This document shows positions 59,943 to 64,000 of a DNA stretch of 64,000 nt, piece after piece. The stretch covers positions 1 to 64,000 of the forward strand of contig JAIOPC010000007.1 of the NCBI GenBank assembly GCA_021414085.1, written 5' to 3'. Source of the DNA: Actinomycetes bacterium. Its GTDB lineage: Bacteria > Actinomycetota > Acidimicrobiia > Acidimicrobiales > Ilumatobacteraceae. A program made the translations under genes and the position numbers. The number at the start of each line of letters is the position of its first letter. Within the stretch, counting starts at the first letter, position 1. The notes under the pieces were generated by a model. It did not search any database, had not been told where the DNA came from, and saw nothing but the letters and a program-made list of their open reading frames with translations.

Positions 59943-61181
59943 GTGCAACCCTCCCCTCCGGTCACTCCTCCTACGCGCCTCCCCGGCCTCGCCGTCGCCG
60001 CGCTGAGCTCCATCGGCGCCGGGGCGGTGCACGCCGCTGCAACCGGCGTACACGCCGAGCATCCCGAACTTGCCCGTCTGTTCGTTGTGCTCGCAGCCGC
60101 CCAACTCGGCGCCGGATTGTGGGCACTGCTCCGACCGTCACGCAATGGCGCATGGGCCGTTGGCTTCGTCAACGTCATCGCGGTCGCGGGCTGGCTGGTC
60201 ACGCGGATTACGGGTGTGTCGTGGATCGAAGGCCTTGAGGTGCGCGAGGCGGCACAGTTCGCCGATAGCGCGTGCGCCTTGCTCGGCGCGGTTGCGGCCG
60301 GAGCGGCCTTCGCTGGCACGTTGGTCGGTTGGCGGCCGTCTCTGACAGGACGCATTTCGCTTCCTTCGATTGCCGTTGCGGCTCTTGCAGTACCGGCAAT
60401 GTGGATGGGCGGCACGCACGTTCACTCGCACTCCGCGGGTGCAAGCTCTAGCGATGGCCATTCGCACGACGCCGTCGTCACAAACACCACGCCCAGCACC
60501 ATCGCCGACAGCACATCCGATACCGCAAGCGCCGCGCCCGACGACACCGTCGCCAGCGACGCGGCCCTCTGGCCGCGTCCCTGGGATCCGGCTGTCGGGA
60601 TCGATCTCAGCGGCGTTCCGGGCGTCTCCGCCGAGCAACAAGACCGAGCGCAGGCATTGATCGACGAAACCTTGCAAGTGCTGCCGCGCTGGGCCGACAC
60701 CGCCGATGCAGTCGCCGAGGGCTACATCAGCATCGGCGACGCAGGTACCGGCAGCGAGCACTACATCAAGGGCTCACTCATCAACGACGGTGTCATGCTC
60801 GACCCGACGCAGCCCGAATCGCTCGTCTACAACGTCGTGGGCGACCAGCGCGTGCTTGCCGGCGTCATGTTCATCGCCAGCCCGCGCCCCACCGACGACC
60901 CATCGCTCACCGACTGGGCTGGGCCGCTGATGACGTGGCACAACCACGGCAACCTTTGCTGGGATCTGGAGAACGGCAAGCTCAATGTGGTCGGGGTGCT
61001 CAACGAGACAACGGGGACGTGTGTGCGTGGGTTCAACGCCGGCGGCGAAGTTCCAATGGTGCACGTGTGGATCGTCGCCCACCAATGTGGGCCGTTCGCA
61101 GCACTGGAAGGTCAGGGTGCTGGCCAGGCAGCGGTGCCCGACGATCAGCGCGTCGACATGTGCCAGAACCACACGCACTGA
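59943..61181 (+). CDS. Uncharacterised membrane protein with histidine-bearing extracytoplasmic domain
   Basis: A 412-residue protein with an N-terminal block of four hydrophobic helices (within about residues 13-160), a His/Ser/Thr-rich linker ([18 protein letters not shown]) and a C-terminal domain (about 215-412) with [54 protein letters not shown] and MCQNHTH. Several histidines and three cysteines in conserved-looking blocks suggest metal binding outside the membrane. I do not recognise a named family. The GTG at 59943 is used. It sits between the CysQ-like gene and nucS. Confidence 0.75.
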   Translation: MQPSPPVTPPTRLPGLAVAALSSIGAGAVHAAATGVHAEHPELARLFVVLAAAQLGAGLWALLRPSRNGAWAVGFVNVIAVAGWLVTRITGVSWIEGLEVREAAQFADSACALLGAVAAGAAFAGTLVGWRPSLTGRISLPSIAVAALAVPAMWMGGTHVHSHSAGASSSDGHSHDAVVTNTTPSTIADSTSDTASAAPDDTVASDAALWPRPWDPAVGIDLSGVPGVSAEQQDRAQALIDETLQVLPRWADTADAVAEGYISIGDAGTGSEHYIKGSLINDGVMLDPTQPESLVYNVVGDQRVLAGVMFIASPRPTDDPSLTDWAGPLMTWHNHGNLCWDLENGKLNVVGVLNETTGTCVRGFNAGGEVPMVHVWIVAHQCGPFAALEGQGAGQAAVPDDQRVDMCQNHTH

Positions 61182-61206
61182 TAGCCGCCGTCTAGCCTCG
61201 CTCGCC

Positions 61207-61866
61207 GTGCGTCTTGTCGTTGCCCGCTGCACTGTCGACTACCGCGGTCGGCTTGATGCCCATCTGCCGGAGGCCGTGCGCTTGATCATGGTGAAGGCCG
61301 ACGGCTGCGTCGCCATCCACGCCGACGGCGGCGCGTACAAGCCGCTGAACTGGATGAACGCGCCCAATACCCTCGTCGACAACGGTGATCATTGGGTGGT
61401 GACGAACCCCAAGGGCGAAGCGTTGACGATCACGCTCTTAGAAGTGTTCAGCGAAACCAACCACGAGTTTGGCGACGACCCTGGGCTACAGAAGGACGGC
61501 GTCGAGGCACACCTACAGGTGTTGCTCGCGGCCTCACCGCATGCAATCGAAGACGGGCTTACGTTGGTGCGCCGCGAGTACCCGACGGCAATTGGTCCGA
61601 TCGACTTGGTCTGTCGCGATGCGTCTGGCCAAGTGGTGGCCATTGAGGTGAAGCGGCGCGGCGAGATCGACGGCGTCGAGCAGCTGGCGCGCTACATCGA
61701 ACGGTTGCACCTCGATTCGTCGCTCGGCGTCGTGCGCGGCGTGTTCGTCGCGCAAAGCGTGAAACCGCAGGCCAAGGTATTGGCCGAAGCGCGAGGCTTC
61801 CGTGTCGTCGAAGTCAACTACGACGAACTGCGTGGCATGCGGCCCGACGACCTCACGCTTTTCTAG
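61207..61866 (+). CDS. nucS: Mismatch-specific endonuclease NucS/EndoMS
   Basis: The 219-residue protein starts at GTG 61207 ([16 protein letters not shown]), has an N-terminal beta domain, and a restriction-enzyme-like nuclease domain with GPIDLVCRD (Asp133) and AIEVKRRGE (Glu147, Lys149). The last residues DDLTLF form a probable sliding-clamp binding motif. NucS takes the place of MutS/MutL in many actinobacteria and archaea, cutting both strands at mismatches. No mutS or mutL is present in this window. Confidence 0.93.
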   Translation: MRLVVARCTVDYRGRLDAHLPEAVRLIMVKADGCVAIHADGGAYKPLNWMNAPNTLVDNGDHWVVTNPKGEALTITLLEVFSETNHEFGDDPGLQKDGVEAHLQVLLAASPHAIEDGLTLVRREYPTAIGPIDLVCRDASGQVVAIEVKRRGEIDGVEQLARYIERLHLDSSLGVVRGVFVAQSVKPQAKVLAEARGFRVVEVNYDELRGMRPDDLTLF

Positions 61867-61890
61867 AACGACGTCTGCTTAGCTGGTCCC

Positions 61891-62901
61891 GTGCGCACGA
61901 TCGAAGGCTTTGCTCAGCACTATGCATGGGGTGATCCACATGCGATTCCCGAGATTCTCGGCCGAGCCGCGGATGGGCAGCCGTGGGCCGAGTGGTGGTT
62001 GGGCACCCATCCAGCCGGCGCTTCCACCCTCTCCGACGGCTCACCACTGGCCGGTGCGAGCGGTCCACTGCCGTACCTGCTGAAGTTGCTCGCAGCCGCG
62101 CAAGCGCTGTCATTGCAGACGCACCCTGACGCCCAACAGGCTGCGGAAGGATTCGCGCGTGGCGCCTACACCGATCCGAACGCGAAGCCAGAAATGCTGT
62201 GCGCCCTCTCGCCATTTGACGCACTGTGCGGGTTTCGCCCGATTCCCGCAACCGTCGCACTGCTGCGCGACCTCGGGCTCGACGAGCTAGCAACGACCCT
62301 GCACGGCCAAGGCTTGCGGTCAACTGTCACGGCGCTGTACCGGGGTGAAATCGATCACCGGGCGGCCAGCGAGCTTTGTCGCGGTCAACACACGCCTGAG
62401 GCGCAGTTGGTGACTCGGCTCGCGCAGCGCTACCCCGACGACCCCAGCGTTGCCGTCACGTTGCTGCTCAATCGAGTGCAGCTGCAACCTGGTGAGGCAC
62501 TGTTCCTCGGGCCAGGCAACTTGCACGCGTATCTCAGTGGTGTCGGCGTGGAAGTAATGGGCGCCAGCGACAACGTGATTCGCGGTGGCCTCACGACCAA
62601 GGCTGTCGACGTCGACGAGTTGCTCAGCATCTTGCGCTTTGAAGAACTCGCCGATCCGGTTTTGGCGCCGGTCTTGAGCCAACCGGGCCAGTGGCGCTAC
62701 CCGACACCCGATGCGCCGTTCGAACTGTGGCGCTTCGATATCGCCGACACAATGACGCACACGGCAACTGGACGCGAGCTGCTGCTGTGCACCGACGGCG
62801 ACAGCGGTGCGCTGCATCGTGGCGCAGCGGCCTATCTGGCCCCGGGCGACACGATCACGCTCACCGGCCGCAGCACTGTCTTCTGCGTGACCGACAGCTA
62901 G
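61891..62901 (+). CDS. manA: Mannose-6-phosphate isomerase, class I
   Basis: A 336-residue zinc enzyme with YAWGDPHAIPEILG, LQTHPDAQQAAEGF (metal-binding Gln and His), YTDPNAKPEMLCALSPFDALCGFRP (Glu ligand) and FLGPGNLHAYLSGVGVEVMGASDNVIRGGLTTK with the last His. It links fructose 6-phosphate and mannose 6-phosphate and would supply mannose units for glycans. It starts at GTG 61891, 24 bp after nucS. Confidence 0.95.
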   Translation: MRTIEGFAQHYAWGDPHAIPEILGRAADGQPWAEWWLGTHPAGASTLSDGSPLAGASGPLPYLLKLLAAAQALSLQTHPDAQQAAEGFARGAYTDPNAKPEMLCALSPFDALCGFRPIPATVALLRDLGLDELATTLHGQGLRSTVTALYRGEIDHRAASELCRGQHTPEAQLVTRLAQRYPDDPSVAVTLLLNRVQLQPGEALFLGPGNLHAYLSGVGVEVMGASDNVIRGGLTTKAVDVDELLSILRFEELADPVLAPVLSQPGQWRYPTPDAPFELWRFDIADTMTHTATGRELLLCTDGDSGALHRGAAAYLAPGDTITLTGRSTVFCVTDS

Positions 62902-63659
62902 AGCCGAACCACCACATCGAGCGCCAGATCGAGTAACCGATCGCGAACGCTCTCCCGCTTGTCCCAGTGGCGATGGTCCCACTCGGCCGCACTCACGTCG
63001 TCGCCGGCATACAAGAGTTGGCCGTAGACGACTCCGCGGAAGGCGGCACACGCGAACATCGCCGCGGCTTCCATCTCGACCGATAGGCAACCCTGCTCGC
63101 GACGACGTGCGACTTTGCCAGCGGTCTCGCGGAAGATTGCGTCGGTTGTCCACGTCAGGCCACGATCGTGGGGCACACCCGCCTCGGTGAGTACATCGTC
63201 GATAGCCGCCAATGCACGCGGGTGCGGCTTCACGATCGCGTCGTGCGGGGCGTAGTGATAGCTGGTGCCCTCGTCGCGAATTGCACCGGTCGGAACGATG
63301 ACGTGCCCGACGTCGAACCCGGGCTTCACGATGCCCGCTCCGCCACACCCGATGATGTGCGTTGCGCCGAGGGCGATGGTGACCTCCAGCGACGACACGG
63401 CCGCCGGCGCACCGACGCCGGGGCTAACCAGCGCGACCGGCGTTCCCCGATGCTCAATGACGCACACCGGATGATCGCCGTGCTCGAACGCAATCATGTG
63501 CACTGGAGTCGACCCGGCAGTGCGATCGCTCACGACGCTTCCGAACCAACACATCACCGCATGTCGCGGAAAGCCGAGAATGGCGCGATTAATCGACGGA
63601 TTGATCACCGCATCCGGCGACGGATCAAACTCAAACAGCGGCGACGGGTGCTCGGTCAC
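62898..63659 (-). CDS. Nucleoside phosphorylase (uridine phosphorylase-like)
   Basis: A 253-residue protein of the NP-I family: VALVSPGVGAPAAVSSLEVTIALGATHIIGCGGAGI, the phosphate- and base-binding core, and CLSVEMEAAAMFACAAFRGV, where the MEA triplet binds ribose. It cleaves a nucleoside with phosphate; uridine phosphorylase is the nearest guess, with purine nucleosides as alternative. It overlaps the manA stop by 4 bases on the opposite strand and follows ispG by 12 bp. Confidence 0.88.
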   Translation of the reverse strand: MTEHPSPLFEFDPSPDAVINPSINRAILGFPRHAVMCWFGSVVSDRTAGSTPVHMIAFEHGDHPVCVIEHRGTPVALVSPGVGAPAAVSSLEVTIALGATHIIGCGGAGIVKPGFDVGHVIVPTGAIRDEGTSYHYAPHDAIVKPHPRALAAIDDVLTEAGVPHDRGLTWTTDAIFRETAGKVARRREQGCLSVEMEAAAMFACAAFRGVVYGQLLYAGDDVSAAEWDHRHWDKRESVRDRLLDLALDVVVRL

Positions 63660-63671
63660 GGAACGAGGGAG

Positions 63672-64000
63672 TCAGTCGGCGCTGACCGTGCGGCGGATCT
63701 CGACGATCTTCTCTTGCGCGTGGTTCGCGTCGTCGCCTTGGTCGCCCATCAACTTCTTGCGATCCTTCGCAGCCTCGCGTTCCGCCAGCGCGGTGTCGAC
63801 ACGGGCGATCGCGGCATCCGTGCCGTGCTCGTGGATGTACTCGGCCCACTCGACTAACGCTTCGACCATTTCACTCTCAGGAACGACCGCGACATTGCGG
63901 CCCTTCACAAACAAGTGACCGCGCTTGTTGCCAGCAGCAATGCCGATGTCGGCCTCGCGCGCTTCGCCGGGGCCGTTGACCACGCAACCCATCACTGCCA
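63672..64000 (-). CDS. ispG: 4-hydroxy-3-methylbut-2-enyl diphosphate synthase IspG, C-terminal part (runs off the right edge)
   Basis: The partial product has [36 protein letters not shown], the C-terminal iron-sulfur region of IspG with one of its [4Fe-4S] cysteines (GCVVNGPGE). IspG makes HMBPP in the MEP isoprenoid pathway. The tail after the conserved part (about 60 residues, ending IRRTVSAD) is longer than in E. coli. The N-terminal barrel lies beyond the window edge. Confidence 0.93.
   Translation of the reverse strand, partial: AVMGCVVNGPGEAREADIGIAAGNKRGHLFVKGRNVAVVPESEMVEALVEWAEYIHEHGTDAAIARVDTALAEREAAKDRKKLMGDQGDDANHAQEKIVEIRRTVSAD

Noticed and set aside
1-64000. CRISPR array, rRNA, tRNA or insertion sequence
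   Set aside because: No regular direct repeats with spacers, no cloverleaf-like segments and no transposase frames were seen by reading both strands. A formal tRNA or ncRNA scan was not possible.

Overview
This is a high-GC actinobacterial chromosome segment. Several features point to Actinomycetota: a fused 2-oxoglutarate decarboxylase (Kgd), the mismatch nuclease NucS, an HRDC-tailed UvrD2-like helicase, a mycothiol-type LmbE amidase, and the gene order coaD - coiled-coil protein - DUF177 - (rpmF, plsX, acpP) - rnc - mutM - smc - ftsY, which resembles the mycobacterial Rv2927c-Rv2921c block. An Acidimicrobiia (Ilumatobacter-like) source is my inference from overall gene content, not proof. 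No rRNA, tRNA, CRISPR array or insertion sequence was recognised.

Region 1 (1 to about 4.5 kb) is accessory DNA. A truncated DUF222/13E12-type HNH gene is followed by a row of short, mutually unrelated genes: a SnoaL-like protein, a small P-loop kinase, an APH-like phosphotransferase, a minimal nucleotidyltransferase, a lipoprotein and a DUF4386 membrane protein. They are separated by six related sites ending in CAGGTTG. Spacing (475-936 bp), a shared half-site and, at the best site, two nested complementary arms on either side of a short unpaired spacer make this look like an integron gene-cassette array with unusual attC sites and no integrase in view.

Region 2 (4.5-13.3 kb) is a surface-polysaccharide locus: a family-2 glycosyltransferase, a polysaccharide deacetylase, an FAD oxidoreductase, a three-gene forward set (N-acetyltransferase, DegT aminotransferase, UDP-sugar 2-epimerase), and a reverse pair (Gfo/Idh dehydrogenase, polyprenyl-phosphate sugar transferase). 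The dehydrogenase, aminotransferase, acetyltransferase and epimerase fit the WbpB-E-D-I route to a diacetamido-uronic acid nucleotide sugar.

Region 3 (13.4-36.3 kb, almost all on the minus strand) is core informational biology. Read in the direction of transcription it holds fakA-like DAK2, recG, a DUF3105 lipoprotein, rsmD, coaD, a coiled-coil protein, DUF177, rpmF, plsX, acpP, rnc, mutM, smc, a polyamine-type ABC transporter (potA-D-B-C), ftsY, an LCP protein, ffh, rpsP, khpA and rimM. The transporter sits inside the normally tight smc-ftsY pair, and its last gene overlaps ftsY.

Region 4 (36.3-64 kb) is mixed metabolism and DNA repair: rpmB behind a duplicated hairpin leader, GTP-type PEP carboxykinase, LmbE amidase, CaiB-type CoA transferase, LLM flavoprotein, galactokinase, SMP-30, UvrD2, Xth, an NYN nuclease fused to S1-like and basic regions, a HAD hydrolase, a secreted HExxH lipoprotein, Kgd, a cupredoxin, a PuuD-like membrane protein, EttA, CysQ-like phosphatase, NucS, ManA, a nucleoside phosphorylase, and the C-terminus of IspG running off the right edge.
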